Below the pieces are notes generated by a model that was given only the letters and a program-made list of their open reading frames with translations, was not told the DNA's origin and ran no database searches. Both the position numbers and the translations under genes were made by a program. A stretch of DNA of 64,000 bases from positions 372,001-436,000 of the forward strand of contig NW_026960612.1 in assembly GCF_021018805.1 (NCBI RefSeq), given 5' to 3'. Source of the stretch: Prinia subflava. Taxonomy: Eukaryota > Chordata > Aves > Passeriformes > Cisticolidae. Of the stretch, positions 1-12,660 are shown piece by piece (position 1 is the stretch's first letter; each line of letters starts with the position of its first letter).

Positions 1-3000
1 TTTGGTTCTCTTGCATTTGAGTGTATTCATACCATAAGAAAACATTCTATGCACATGTTTGCAAACTACAATTTGAAGTCCCTGATGCTTTCAGTATATG
101 CATCAACACCATCCTACTCCGGAGAGGTTTCAGTTGATGTGCAGTCTACAAAAAACTACACAGCTTCATTGACTCTACACACTAAAAGGCTGAAATATAT
201 TCTTTTTCTTTTAAAAATACATTCCTGTTTAAAGAGAGTAGACAGAAATGTATGTAAAGTGTAAGAATGATGTTTAGTTTTACTTTTTGTATTAATGGCT
301 TGATGTTACCTACAATTGTTAGCAGAGTGATCCAAACTTCCTTCTCTAACACTGCGAGGACAAGGCTGGGTCTCACAGCCAAAGCCAGGTTTCTGACAAT
401 CTTTTCTCATTTGGGGCTGTCCATTCAAAAAGTTATAGGGTCAGATTCACCAGTACCCTCTGGCTGTTTTGTGCAGTTCTGCTGACACAGCAGCCATAAA
501 CCTAAGTTAACTGGCCTGTCACGGCTACTCTGTGTTACTGAAGTGTATCTGAGAATCTCCTGATCGGTATAAATCCTCTTAGGAAGAATCTAATGCATGT
601 TTTGCTTTCTTCTATTTTGCAGAAAGAGATATGAAGAAGAGTAAGTACTATTTTTTACATATAAAATAATCTTTAAAATATCCTTAATTTATCTTTAGTA
701 TGTTTAAAGCTGTACAGGTGGAACTTTTAAGAACACAAGCCTTTTGTGTCAGTATAACCTGGAGAATTTTCCAGGACATATGCAGAATGCTTTGAGGTTT
801 GCAAGAGTGTTTGTCAACAACATAATATCAGTCTTTGAAATCCAATTTCCAGCTACAATTCAGGCAGGCCTTCAGGTAAAGCTATTTCTAAGCTTACAAC
901 CTCTTCAGTAGCCCTATATGAGAAGCCCACCTTTGGATCTTCCCCCAATAGTGGCTGGAAAAACATCAGAAAAGAACTAGCGCATTGCAACTCAGCCAGA
1001 AAACTCCCCCAGCCAGTGATGAATTGTGGTCAAGGGACTTCTGTGCCAAATGTGACATCTTTGAAAAGCTGTAAAGGAGAATTTATCACAGCTGCAGTTT
1101 CTGGGCATCCAGCAGGTTGGGTCCATTGAAATGCAGCACTGCCTGTAGTTACCTGCAGTGAGAGGTCAGAGGAGGGGTTGTCTGAACTGAAGAGAAAGAT
1201 TACAACCCCAGACAAAATGTTAGGAGAAAGGAGGAGCAAGTGTGGTCTATACTGGCAGGACAGGACAGACCTGTAAAGTCAGAGAATTTGTTAATCAGTC
1301 AGTCAATTGCATGTTATAACTATGATCTGCATAAAATATACTTTGAAAAACTTGCATGTTGAAACTCTACTTTTGGGGGTTTCAAGCTTTTGTCTGTGAT
1401 AGGAAACAGTTTTTCTGCACTTTGTTTTCATAAGGGATATTCCTGTGTACTCCTGTCCCACAAGGAGAGGGACTCCAAGAGGTAAAAATATCCAGAGGGT
1501 CACAGTATGATCATGTAAGACAGCAACACATAGAAATCACACAAGATTGGCTGTTCTGCCTTGTGTAACCCTAATAGATATGAATGTCTGGTTTTCTCCT
1601 TCAAACAGTTTCCAGTGGAGTGTAGGAGACAACTCACTTTCTGAGTTTAAAAGGACTCTTACAAAGCTGTGCAGAGTGCAATGAGCAGTTTAGCTGTGGG
1701 ACCCTCCCTGAGCTTGTCTACCTCACTTGCAGGGCACTCAAGAAGTCCCATCACCTGCAAATCAGAGGTTGCAGAGTTGCAACAGCCCTTGGGCAGGACT
1801 GCACCCAAAAATCTGATTACTGTTGAACTGGAAAATACAGCATAACTCCCCCCAAATGATCTATGATGTTGCTGCTCTCAGACTGCTTTTCATTTAAGCA
1901 TGATCAAGAAAACAATTACATAAATACCAGACAGTGCTGCCCTTTGCTAGCAGCTCAATAGGTTAAATTCTGCTTGGCTTAACAACTGTGCAGCCTCAGT
2001 GAATTCCCTGTGTTTACTTGAGAGACTTACGGCACAGGGAATTATCTGCCCTGCATGTCTTGTACTAAAATAAAGCCATGCATAGTAGACCAGAAAGCCC
2101 AAGATTCTGAGTCCTGCTACAGCCTGATTCCTGCACACCATTTCAGAATTGTCAGCTGCATAGCACCCCAGCCTCAGCCCGGCTGTACCATACTGGCTGT
2201 CGTGTTTGCCACTGGATAAAGCTGCTTTGCAGTGAGAGCAAATGAAACTAAATCCTGCCTCACCTGCCTTTGTGTAGCTCACTACCACGGGCTTTTTAAA
2301 CAAGTGGGAATGTGCCTGTATCAGTGACTGTTTTGTTGGGAGGCAGGAGGGAGGCTGTGCAGTGAAGCTCACTGCATTTTGCCAGCTGCATGTACTGCAG
2401 CACTATGGTAATAATTTGCTGTGAGATTAGTACAGTTACATGTGACTTATAACACTTGCTAAATTCAAAATAGCATGGGGGAAAGGCTGAAGTAGCATCA
2501 CAAATGAATTACCAACCTTATTTTCTGCACAATAGACGTCACAAGGCGTGTTACTCTCCTGCTTGAGTCGTGTGGCAAGGCCACGTCCTGCCCAGCGGCT
2601 GGTTGGTCCTAACAGGGTGCATTGCAAATGGGACTCTCCAGGGAGAGTGGCTATCTCAGCTAATCTTGCTGGGGGGAATTAGATGAGTCGAACTTTGTGG
2701 CATTTAGTGCCCCAGGGAGTCATTATCTTAAACCTGCTATCTCTCACAGCATATTGCAAGACTGTGTCATGCAGATACTGAACAGAGGGCTGTTTATCAC
2801 TTGGGCAGCTGTCCAAAGTGCAACTATATAAAGAGAAGACACTTGAAGATTTTTCCATTCATGAGGCAGCTTTTATAGATTTGCATTCATAGGGCTTTTC
2901 AGAGAAAACAATAACAATTTAAGATTTTTTTTCATTATTGCTGCCAGGAGCTGAAAGAAGGAAAAACAGCTCTCTAATGTAAGATACAGGGGAAATGAGG

Positions 3001-4616
3001 GGGATTGAAATGATGAGAAGGTTTTGGGACATGAAGAAGCCTTAAAAGGCATCTACTGTTAATTTTTTTTATGCAGAACTTTTTTACAGATAATGCCTAT
3101 TTGAAAGAGATGTTTTAAATATGCAGATGTCTCTTCCCAAAGGCATTCAAATTGTTAGTTAATTAGTCAGCAAGTAAGGATTGGCTTTTGTACTTTTTAC
3201 ACATATAAAAGTAGGAATGAAGGGGTTTTTTTTCTTTTATGCTTTCTGTTGCACAAAACAATAGATGTCAGCCTGCAAAAATATGTGGCTGTTCCCTATA
3301 TTTTGTACTTCTACATTGTGTTATTTCATCTTTCCATATGCAGAAATCCTTCTTTGTCTACCCTTAACTCTTGCATAGTTAATGTCAGAAAACCTTTTCT
3401 GCTCCAAAAGAGCCTTTTTGGGCATGCAAATGGAAAGCTTGCTCTGCTTTATTACCTTCCACACTTACCAGCGGCTCATGTTTAGTTTCAGTGGGGAGGT
3501 GCCAGGTAGCTGGTGCTGGAACTGTGCCTTGTTTGCTGAGGAGTGTGCTGTCATGAGGGGAGGCCATGGACATGTCTGTCCTGCTGCTGGAACCTCAGCA
3601 GTTCCTGGCCCTGGTCTTGGCCACTGGGTGTTACCCATTCTGGGGAGACCCCATGTTTCTACCAGCCACATGGAAGGTAATGAAGGCACATGTGGTTCAG
3701 TCCTTTCATGTTTCTTTCGAGGCTGTTGCGACAGCCCACAAACTGCACAGCCCCTCCCATTCCAACCTGGAGAGTGTAAGCAAAGGCTTTTGTCTGGAGA
3801 AGGGCTGGAGTTGAGTTCAGCTGGCTGGGGCCCAAGAGCTCAGGGGAGCCTTCATGGCCTGAGCCACTTGAATGCCTGGGGATGCTGCTCTGCTGCCCCT
3901 GCCCAGCCAGTGGGGATTGAGCCTAGAGCCCCAGAGCATCCCTGTGCCCATGCTGGACGCCGAGACTGTCCTACTCTCATCCTTCTGCCACCCTGGCCAG
4001 TTGCCTGCTTTGCCTTTATGTAAAGGAGCCTTCCAGCATGTTGGATCAAGCCTGTGTGAATATCCTGTGTGCTCAACATTTCCCCAGGCCAGATTTGGTA
4101 CCCTTTGGAAGCTGAGGCATCATTAGAAGTAACTGACTGGCAGCCAGCAGAGAAAAACCACAGGTGAAAGGCAGTAAAGCTTAAGTGTCACTGTGCCAAG
4201 TCAGGCATGTTGTGAGAAGGGATGCACTGTGAACAGGCATCCAATTACTCACAGCATGGAGATGTTGCAATTTTAAGCCTGAGGGCCCAAAGCAGGATGC
4301 AACAGCCCTGCTTACATGCATTTCTCAAACTTCCTGTTATTTGTTCTTCCACCTACATCTCCCTTCCTGGGTATTGTGATGTGTAAGTTATTCCACAAAT
4401 ACCTTTAAACTGAGTGGGACAGTTTCAGAGCTAATGCTTAAGCAAAGTTCTGAAAACAGAAAATTCAGGGTGTTTTTCACTGAGGGGGCGACAGGAGGGT
4501 TTACTTTACACCACCTCTGTTCCCTCACAGATGTATTTTTTGACTTGAGTGGTAATTGCAATTCAAGGAATTTCTAATTTTGTGATAATAATTTTGGTGT
4601 AAATTACGGAGGAAAG
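1..4616. other. Intronic or upstream sequence of ARHGEF38, no exon identified
   Basis: I see no convincing exon here. The sequence is AT-rich with T-runs near 2930 and 3225 and a moderately GC-richer part at about 3480-4030. The open frames in that part lack splice context and resemble no known domain. The DH exons that must precede the exon at about 4617 are therefore either left of the window or unrecognised. Confidence 0.5.
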
Positions 4617-4809
4617 CCAAATTTAATGGACCTGGGATCTCTGTTGATTAAACCAGTGCAATGGCTAATGAAATATCCCTTGTTACTCCAGGAGCTCTTG
4701 AACTCAACTCCTTCTTCTCACTGTGACCACAAGGCGCTACAAGATGCCCTTTTTGCTATGAAAAACATTAATGTGAACATCAATGAACTTAAAAGGAAGA
4801 AAGATTTAG
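4617..4809 (+). CDS. ARHGEF38: ARHGEF38 exon: C-terminal part of the DH (RhoGEF) domain
   Basis: This exon encodes the end of a Dbl-homology domain, which catalyses nucleotide exchange on Rho GTPases. The translation contains [20 protein letters not shown], the helix that is the most conserved DH signature, then a helical tail ([21 protein letters not shown]). The family has Arg after PVQ; here codon 4662-4664 is TGG (Trp). The start is not firmly fixed; AG at 4615-4616 is a weak acceptor. The next exon needs one carried nucleotide, which puts the true end at 4809, but the bases after it are TT and not GT. Nearby GTs at 4809-4810 (GTTAAG) and 4826-4827 (GTAAGT) give other phases and would run into stops. 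Identity rests on domain order and on INTS12 as neighbour. Confidence 0.8.
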
Positions 4810-4825
4810 TTAAGAAAAGAGCACA

Positions 4826-5309
4826 GTAAGTTTGCTCTTTGTAGGTTTGGGCTGGCCATTACAAGACATGTTTCAGCTCCAGATATTTCACTACATCAAT
4901 TTTGGCTGGTGCTACCCAAGTTGCGTAACACATTGAGTTTCAAGAGCGTAACAGTGCCTTAATGTCCCTTGTCCTCAGCCAACTATCTTACCTGACTGGT
5001 AACTCCAGTATGAAAACAGGGAAAGAATTCATGTTATAGCATCTGTAATGCAGTTGCAAACACTGATAATAATTAAGATGCAGTAGTAGCAATATTTGTT
5101 TTTAAGCTTGCCAGGTCAAAGCCCTAACTTCACTCTTCCCAAGGTTAGTGTTGATAATGGGGTTTTCATCTTCTTGAGCATTTTCACACAAGATTATAGC
5201 AAATGGCATCAAAATATCTTCTCTCAAATGGTTTCATATTTGTGTGCCTATCCCTGTGAAAAGTCCTGTGAATACAGACTACTGATGTAATGAAATTCTC
5301 TGTCTGCAG
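4826..5309. other. ARHGEF38 intron
   Basis: Short intron between the DH exon and the linker exon. Apart from splice signals at its ends I see nothing in it. Confidence 0.6.
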
Positions 5310-5443
5310 TGCTGAAGTATAGGAAGAATGATGATGATGAAACCCTTAAAGAAAAGTTTTCCCGATTGAATATTCACTCCATTAGCAAGAAATCCAAGAG
5401 GGTCACCAGCCATCTGAAAATACTGATGAGGGGAAAACCTCAG
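5310..5443 (+). CDS. ARHGEF38: ARHGEF38 exon: DH-to-BAR linker
   Basis: The exon is bounded by a good acceptor (tgtctgcag, 5301-5309) and a donor gtactt at 5444. In the frame beginning CTG AAG TAT it reads LKYRKNDDDETLKEKFSRL, then NIHSISKKSKRVTSHLKILM, then RGKPQ. It is a basic, charged segment typical of the region after the DH domain in the Tuba/ARHGEF38 group. It needs one base from the preceding exon (phase 1) and ends in phase 0. The following exon should encode the first BAR helix, but I did not find it between here and 12538. Confidence 0.8.
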
Positions 5444-5586
5444 GTACTTACTCCTCCAACTGCAGATTTGCATTGGCAGCTTCAGTTCTGCTTTTGCATG
5501 GGGTGTTTTTCAAAACATGTTGGAAATGTGTGGGGAGACAGTGCTAAAAGCAATCTTGCCTCTGATATATTGCAGCTGTGTTAATT

Positions 5587-5684
5587 ACTCAAGAGTGGGA
5601 ACAGCCTTGCCCTCACAGCTATGGGTGTGATAAAAACTCAAGAGTGGGAACAGCCTTGCCCTCACAGCTATGGGTGTGATAAAA
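5587..5684. repeat. Perfect tandem duplication of a 49-bp unit
   Basis: Two adjacent 49-bp copies (5587-5635 and 5636-5684), beginning ACTCAAGAGTGGG and ending GTGATAAAA, are identical. They lie in an ARHGEF38 intron. A recent replication slip or an assembly artefact would both explain it. Confidence 0.95.
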
Positions 5685-8050
5685 GAGTGAGTTAGCTGGT
5701 TGGAGTCAGTTGGAGTTTGCTGGCTATGCTGTGAGGAGGAAGGGATGGGAGGTCATGCAAGGGACAGGAAGGAGTGAATTGGAACTGCTGAAGGAAGAGA
5801 GAAGGAGAGAAAGAGCCAGAGCTGTCTAGAGCTGCCCATGGGAGGCTACATAGAAAAGGTATGAAAGACTTTTAGATAACAAGGAGCTGATGCTTGAAGC
5901 CTTCTGAGATTTTACCAAAGCACTCTGAGTGTCGTGGCCATCTCTACAACCACAGAAACTGAGTTTGTGATGCTGCTTTTTTTCCTGCCTAATTTATAAA
6001 GTCATTTTCTGACTGTCACATAAGACAGGAAAGATCTTTGGGATTGAAATAGAAAATAATGTAATGTGTTCTCCACCTTTTCCTTTTTTACACAAGAGTT
6101 TCTTAAACTTCTGGTCTTCAGCAGAGAGGAAGTGAGTGGTGGTTTTGTGAACCTCAGCCAGAGGTCAGCATTTTGCAGATACCCTAGCAACAGTTATTGT
6201 TAGGGCTGAGAACACGTTTAGTCCATCTTGCTCATGTAACATTAAGGTTTGTGAAGCCAGGGTCTCTATTAACTATATGGAAGCTGGACAGAGAAACGCA
6301 GAACACAACCAATATGGTCTAATCATATGTTCTCCTCCTTATTCTTGAAATGGCCAGTTATATACAGTTTCAAATAGTTTACAGTTGCAGGTGTTTTCTA
6401 ACTGGCACTCAGTGTGAAAAGGAATGCAAACAATCTCAGTTTAAGGTAGCTACCATGATTCTACTCTAACTATCATATCTAATCCATACACACACCTTAA
6501 CCTAAATTCTAACTGCGCCACAGGCTCGTCTACTTCTACACAGGCCCAGAACTGAGGCCCAGCAGGCCCAAACCTGAGGCCCAGTTTGGGATAGCTCAAA
6601 CTTCAATCCATAATACATCATGTCCATGTTCTTTAAGAAATCCTGTTACAGGTTTGGAATCCACCAAGGAAGATGAGCAGTGTTTCTAATTAGGAAAAGC
6701 CACAGGGTTTGCCTCTACATGTGCAAGACCTGGAACCATCAAAACTACAGAAACAAAGAACTCTGTTGTTATAAATGAAATGGCCAATTAAAATTATTAA
6801 TAATAATTTTATTTAAAAAATCAATTGGACAGAATTTTGGGTAAGCACACAATCAAAGATTCAGTGTCGAGTCCCGGGATTGGCACTGGGTGAACCTTAG
6901 CTTCGGCCTCTATCGCACCGGAGCTCCCTTGTTCACGAATTTGGTTTCTGCGGGCTCTGCTTATACACAGTTTCTTCAGCGGGACAGTGTTGCTTCATAC
7001 TTTTTTTTGTCTCTTTTGTTTCTTTCTATATTCATGTAGTCCTCTTTTCACCGTCCTGTCAGTTCAATAGGTTTTTCTGAGGAGAGATGAATACTTGATT
7101 CTATTTTGGGAACCAGGTATTGGGATGTATAGTTCTGAGGGTGCGGCGAGATTCATATCGGCTGATCATTTGGGATGAGCACTCTAGATGGGGGGATGAG
7201 ATCCATATATCATCCTGATCGCTGGGTCATTCACACTCCCACCGGGATGGCACATCTGCTGCTGGAGTTGCCCTCTTTTCTGTTGTAAATTACTGCTGCT
7301 CTCAAAGGTATCTGATTCCCGTGCTCATCTCATTCCCAGACCTGAATGATTTTAACCAGTTATTAATAAAACAACTTGAATTATATTACATATATATAAA
7401 ACAGGAATTATCCTACATCATTTATTGTTACATTCTCCTGTGGGAATGGTCTCTCCCCCCTCAGGGACCCCTAGAGCTTGTACCATGTAGTTTGACCCTT
7501 CCTTCCCTTTCTGACCCCATTGGCTGTGTCCCAAATTGCCCCTCCCTGGCAAGAGCTGAGAAAAGACCCTGTTCCTCTGTGCATGCCCTCTTTCCCTCTG
7601 GAGACCACCTGGAATAAGCATCTTGATCTGCAGCTGAGGGTCAGAGCCTCTTTTGGGTTCTTTTTCCTGTCTATGAAATATTCCTCCAAAGCCTGAGAAG
7701 GCCTCAGCTAGCTTGGAACTTCGGAGGGGTTAAAAAGGAGGATTTATTTTCAATTTATTACATCTGTGATGAGTCTGATGGATGTTGGGCCACCAGAAGT
7801 AAAATGCTCCTTCATAATTTCAAAGTTGTAATTCAAAACCTAGCAGGATAAACATTTTCAGGAAAACCTAAATTGAAACCTCAAAGAAAATCAATTAAAA
7901 TGGCCTTGAAAGTGATATCCAGTGCACTTCACTGCATGAGATGGCTGATTACACAAGGTCACTTGCCTTTCCAGATGTGACTTTACAAGATACATGCCAT
8001 TTGTTCCTGGTTTGTTTTTTATCAGTGTTTCCCCTCTTTTTCTGATCCAA
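5685..8050. other. ARHGEF38 intron with possible old LTR remnants
   Basis: No exon is seen. The reverse strand of about 6780-7770 has a composition typical of retroviral LTRs: a CG-rich block at 6866-6960, a TATA-like GTATAAGC near 6960 and AATAAA near 6810 and 7420. I cannot place ends or target duplications, so this stays a weak call. The section 5685-5960 is purine-rich and unassigned. Confidence 0.3.
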
Positions 8051-8720
8051 ACTGAAACATGAGATTGGAAACTAGAGGTTATTAGCCATAGAAATTAGAA
8101 GATATTTATTAGAAATAGGCATTAAGATGATGCGTGTTGCTTAGTACTTGCTGCTCTTTGTGCTGTATCAGTTGCCTAAGGAGGGAAAAGATAGATGTGC
8201 GAGACCAGTATTGAGGAATGCAAGGATGTCTGACAAGGGGAAGGATGTTCACCAGAACAGGAGACAAGAATCCAAGATTACCAGAAATACTGAGATAACG
8301 AGACTTCTCAGGCCCCAGGACCAGATAAAGACTGGTTTCATAGCTTGGACTATGACCAGAGGATCAGTGAGCATGCGCAAGGCAATGGGGTCAGAAGTTC
8401 ATCTTGAGAGGAAGACTCCTTCCTTCATCTCTTAGACCCCCGAGACGACCACCAGAGACAACTGAGCAGGCGCAAAGAACTGATAAGCTAATTAGCATAA
8501 GAAGCGGAGAGGGGGGGAGCCAAAGGATTAATATGAGTGGCAGTATTGTGAAATTTGCTGCATATGTCACATTCTATAGGATAAAAGAAAACGCGAGTGA
8601 GCGGGGGGTGCGCATGCTTTTGGGAACTATCCCGCATTGCGTCCAGCACTGAATAAACTACATACCTACTTTAAAACTCACTTTGGCTCTGAGTTTTAGA
8701 CTTTTTCTTTTGGTCAAAAC
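8050..8720 (+). repeat. Probable solo LTR (family unknown, ends approximate)
   Basis: This block has LTR organisation: a purine-rich U3-like part, a TATA-like GGATAAAAG near 8580, AATAAA at 8652-8657, and a T-rich tail ending in a CTCTGAG / TTTTGGTC region. No second copy or coding interior is near, so it would be a solo LTR in the ARHGEF38 intron in sense orientation. The ends are estimates, and I could not define TG...CA termini or a target duplication. Confidence 0.45.
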
Positions 8721-9976
8721 CACCTGCATATTTTTTTTTCTCTTAGTTCATTTATTTATACGGTGGAAATTTCTGTATTCAGAATGTGATGGACACCAGC
8801 AAGGCTATAAAATCAGAGGAAAAGGGAATTAAATTTGATAAGGAGGATATGTGATTTTTCTTTTCCTTTTTTTTTCATTTAGAATCTCCTGGTTTATGTA
8901 TCTTGGGGTTTATTTCTTATTAAGCTTAAAACATTTGAGGATCATTTTAGTATCAGAATGCATCCGTTAGAGATTCAGCCATCTCTCCTGGTTAATTAGA
9001 CTGAGAAAGTTCCCAACTCACGTCTTGGAACATGCTGAGACCCTCATGGCAAAACCACTAAGACGTGACTCGAGATTTCTGGAAGCCCTGCAGGAAAAGA
9101 CGGGCAGAAATGACCACGTTTTCAGGGTGTTCCCAGTCGGCATAAAGAAGTTTCCCGAGGCCATTCCCGGCTGCCAGCGTTTCAAGAGGGAAGGCTGGCA
9201 CGGCTCTGGGATAACAGCTCCATCTACAGCCGGCCTGCGGGAGAGTGCCCTGGCCCTGAAATATCCAGCACATCCCGCCTTTTCCTCCCTCCTTCCCTCA
9301 TGCGGGGCAACAGCACACAGGAAAGTGAAGCGTTTTGTCGGCACACGCCAGTGGGCTTGTAGTCAAGCAACTCCCTGCTTCCACAAGGATTAAAGATTAA
9401 ATTCTCTGCCACGTTGCCCAGTGGTGTTCAGTTTTCTTGAATTAGAGCTGGAGCTTGGGAGAATTAAGGGTTGATCTGTTTTCAAAGGGAGGAGTTCAGG
9501 GATTTTTCTAGCAGTACTCTGGATGTTTCTTTCATTAGCCAGGCTCTTTTGGGCTGCCAAAATGACTGTGCAAATGTCTACTTTAGGTGAAAGATTGAAC
9601 ATTTAATAAGGAAGAAAAGTTGTTTCAAAGTCTAGAGAAGACTGTGAAATTGTGTGAAGACCATTTCACTCTGTTCGCAATATCTCCAGGTGGGTACAGG
9701 TCTTTTTCCTGTCTATAACAAGTTTGGCACACATTTCTGCCACTGGTTGGGCAACACCAAATTATTTATAATCAGGCTGTTTACATCAGAATATCAAACA
9801 AATAGGCTATGCTGCCACTGCATTACTGAGCCCATGGCAAAACAGTTTTAAAGCCCACACTTTTGTGATTTTCCCCTGACAGAATCAGGTTCTGTGGAGA
9901 CCCAAAGGTGCAGAGAAGAAGGTGCTGTCTGGAGGCATGGTTAGGACTTTGAATCTCTGTGTGAAGCTGTCACCCC
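8721..9976. other. ARHGEF38 intron, no gene recognised
   Basis: A GC-richer stretch at 9020-9390 is open on both strands (122 codons +, 108 codons -), but neither translation resembles a domain and neither has splice context. It could be conserved non-coding DNA or chance. I see nothing else. Confidence 0.4.
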
Positions 9977-10545
9977 TGTCCTGGGTTGAAAAATGTAACC
10001 AAAAATGTGTATTCTATTTTCATCTGTTGAAACCAATTGGGACATATTGTTCTTTATCTCTTGTAACTCTAGGGGGCAGAAGAGGGCAGATGCCTTCTGT
10101 TAATGGGACAACTGATAACACCAGACAAGGCAGTGCCTTCTTATCTCTTCCTCCACCCATCCTCCTCCGAGGGATATCACCTGTGAATGGGCCATTTAAG
10201 GCCTCTCACATGACTGATAAGGTTACTTCATTCCATTGTGAGATGCTCCACTCAGTGGGAGGAGCCAAAGCCTTTCCACTGGGATAAAACCAGCACTCCC
10301 AAACACCAAGATAGCCTGTTTCCACTGGATTCACAGAAGACTGGACCCTTTCTTGAGGATCATCTCTACTCCAATGGAGCCACATCTGTCACTCCAGGAG
10401 GACTTACTTCAGACTGATTCCAACACCCTGACCAACAGGGTGTTAGGTTTGCATTCTGACTCTGTCAGTGGTCCTTTGTATTATTGCATTTATTTTATTT
10501 TTACCCCTTTTTTTGTTGTTTTTTCTCTCTCTATTAAATTGTGTT
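9977..10545 (+). repeat. ERV-L-family LTR, solo or truncated
   Basis: It begins TGTCCTGGGTTG and follows the LTRs of the ERV-L provirus at 45179-51864 closely for more than 400 bp. Shared parts include the GTAACTCTAGGGGGCAGA block, the CACATGACTGATAAGG block and the CTCCACTCAGTGGGAGGAGC block. Toward the 3' end it diverges, with TATTAAATTG where the others have the AGTAAAGAAAT block, so the right end is approximate. It is either a subfamily variant or truncated. It lies in sense in an ARHGEF38 intron. Confidence 0.8.
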
Positions 10546-10559
10546 TCTGTTATGAACGA

Positions 10560-10980
10560 ATTCTCAGTGGGTGTAGGTGCTCTAGGGGCTGCCCCTGTGT
10601 AGCTGCCGTGGCCCAAGATGTGGCGTGGTTATGTCTTCTGCTGCCGCTGCCAGACCCCTGCCACCATAGGCGGGACTCTGCCCTGGGAGGATGCCTTGGC
10701 GGCCACCGGAGCCACTGCGGCTGCTGGTGTGGCAGCCCCTGCCTCCAGGCAGCAGTGGCCCCGCCACCTGGTCCTGTTGCTGTTGACAGGAGCTGTGGCT
10801 AGGCAGGTGGTTCCACAGGGTTCTGGATGGGGCAATGGGAGGCGCCAGGGCCCCAGCGCCTCAAGGACAGGTGACCCCCATCCCTGGTGGGATGTGGCAG
10901 GGCTGTCCCGCCGTCCTCATGGAGGCTGTAGTGCCCTGCTGGGCAGCAGCTATCCTACCGGTCCTGCATTTCTGAATTAG
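10560..10980. other. GC-rich unassigned block beside the ERV-L LTR
   Basis: About 420 bp rich in GCC/GGC, much higher in GC than its surroundings, joined directly to the ERV-L-type LTR on its left and to a probable LTR on its right. Reading frames are open on both strands, as expected from composition. No motif was recognised. It may be interior sequence of a deleted element; it does not look like an ARHGEF38 exon. Confidence 0.35.
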
Positions 10981-10982
10981 CA

Positions 10983-11630
10983 TGTTAAAAGCTAGTGATT
11001 GTCCTGATTGTATCTACTGTAATCGGAGCTCACCCAGCCCCCCCCCTCACTGCCTACTCAAGGAAGGCATATGCAAATAAGACGAACACACAGCAAGCTT
11101 GGAGAGAGTTCTTTGGAGATGAAGGGCACCCCAAGATGAAAGACTGGACACAGTAAAAGAGCCAGGCGATGCTCTCACCGAGGAGGAGGTGGACGCACCC
11201 CCTGGCCTGGTTTGAGAACTCGCCATGATCTATTAAGAGTCTGATGGGCATGGGGACTGGGCCAGCTCGAGTGACAGATTCGGAGAGAAACTCTCAAGGT
11301 TTTTCCATGAGGGTAAAGAGCTGACGTCTGCTGCTTTGCACTTCAGCAACCAGACCTCCACTGCTCTGCCTTCTGATGGTTGACCAGAGAGAGCTTCTAG
11401 CTGTTCCCATGGGAACAAGGACTCGGCACCTACTGCTTATGAACTGGGACATTTCCTGCTCCTTCGGATTGCTACAGCAGCGTGAAAAACTCTGTCGAGC
11501 TCTACCACCCAGCTGATCACTTTAATAAAGAGCTGATCACTTTAATAAAGAGCTGAATATTAATAAAGGCATTAGCCCTGTTCATTTCATTTCTGACTTG
11601 GAGTCTCACTGGTTTTGTTTTCAAACCAGT
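10983..11630 (+). repeat. Probable solo LTR with duplicated polyadenylation signal
   Basis: It starts TGTTAAAAGC and ends with a T-rich tail. Three AATAAA signals lie at 11524, 11544 and 11562, the first two inside a directly repeated 20-bp unit (AGCTGATCACTTTAATAAAG). AATAAAGGCATTA is shared with the probable LTR at 44365. The right end and target duplication are not resolved. Confidence 0.5.
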
Positions 11631-12537
11631 ACAACCCCCATCTGCTGCAGTGGAGGATCAACTGCTTCTCATTAAAGATTGGATAACTGAGCTGCAGCCA
11701 CATGAATTAAAATGTCCTAAAATACATATTCTGGATGGAAGGACTCCTTCCCTTTTCCCATGTTTAGGTTGTGTTGAGGGCTAGCATTAGATGTATAGAG
11801 TGCTTGAGTTCTCTAAAATGCCTTTGCTTCATTCCTGCTCTCCAGAGATGAAGGTTAGCTTGTGATTTATCAATCTGCCCCTCCCATCGACTACTTGCCA
11901 GCTTTGTAGATGGCATGAGGCCTGGAAAAGTGTAAGTGTGCCCTAACCAGGCATGGATGTTGTTTGAGAGAGAGGCAAGATCAGTAACCAGCTGGCTGGA
12001 GCTTATCACAAATGTACCTTGTTTGGTTCTGCAGACAGGGAAAGGCCAGGGAGCTCAGCCAACAAGGGCTGTTGCCTGGAATGGTGCTGACAGCTCCTTA
12101 TCCAAACGGATCTGCACTTCATTAAGATTTAAATTCTGAGCAACTGAAATACACCACTGTAGTCCTATTTAGTCCCCCAAAAGAGACTTTTGAGGGTGTA
12201 TGGTAAGCTGTCTTCTTGCTGAGGAGTAGCTGACTTCCAGTGGGATATCATTATATCCAGTGTGATATCATATTCTTTAGTTTAGGGCATAGTTCTTTCA
12301 GTTGAACATTAACAGCTTGATTCTTAAATAGTTTACATTGAAAATAGACAAAGTACAGGAAAATATTATCACAGTAAGCAACCTCACAATGACTGGAAAC
12401 TGCACAGCAGCTGCACAGGTGTCAGAGATGGAAAACATTTCTGATTCCATCAGTATTATTGCAATAGCTGCATGAGTGAATGCAGCATATTAAAACAGAT
12501 TGTAATAGTTTCATCTTCCTACCATCTTTTCACTTAG
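11631..12537. other. ARHGEF38 intron, nothing recognised
   Basis: No repeat family or exon was identified. The expected exon for the first BAR helix was sought here and not found. Confidence 0.5.
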
Positions 12538-12660
12538 GATTCTTTACATCTGGCTGCCCAGAATATAATTGGGTTTCAGGAAATCCTGCAAGACAAAGAT
12601 GACAAAGTCAATGACTGTTCAGAAGAATGGACCAACATTGCAAATCTATGTGAAGACTTA
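12538..12660 (+). CDS. ARHGEF38: ARHGEF38 exon: BAR-domain helix
   Basis: This is a 123-nt exon (41 codons, phase 0 at both ends) between acceptor ttttcacttag and donor gtaagt. It reads DSLHLAAQNIIGFQEILQDK, then DDKVNDCSEEWTNIANLCEDL, an amphipathic helical segment expected in the BAR domain after the DH domain. BAR domains form curved dimers that bind membranes. The frame is intact, and it is followed within 80 bp by a pentanucleotide microsatellite. Confidence 0.8.

Noticed and set aside
623..640. 18-nt microexon candidate between ttctattttgcag and gtaagt
   Set aside because: Splice signals look good, but 18 nt with no domain match cannot be supported without transcripts.
3382..4023. 213-codon open frame on + with overlapping frames on -
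   Set aside because: Starts without a convincing context, no domain, low complexity in places, and no splice or homology support.
9018..9393. Long frames on both strands
   Set aside because: GC-richer stretch open on both strands; translation matches nothing known and no splice sites frame it.
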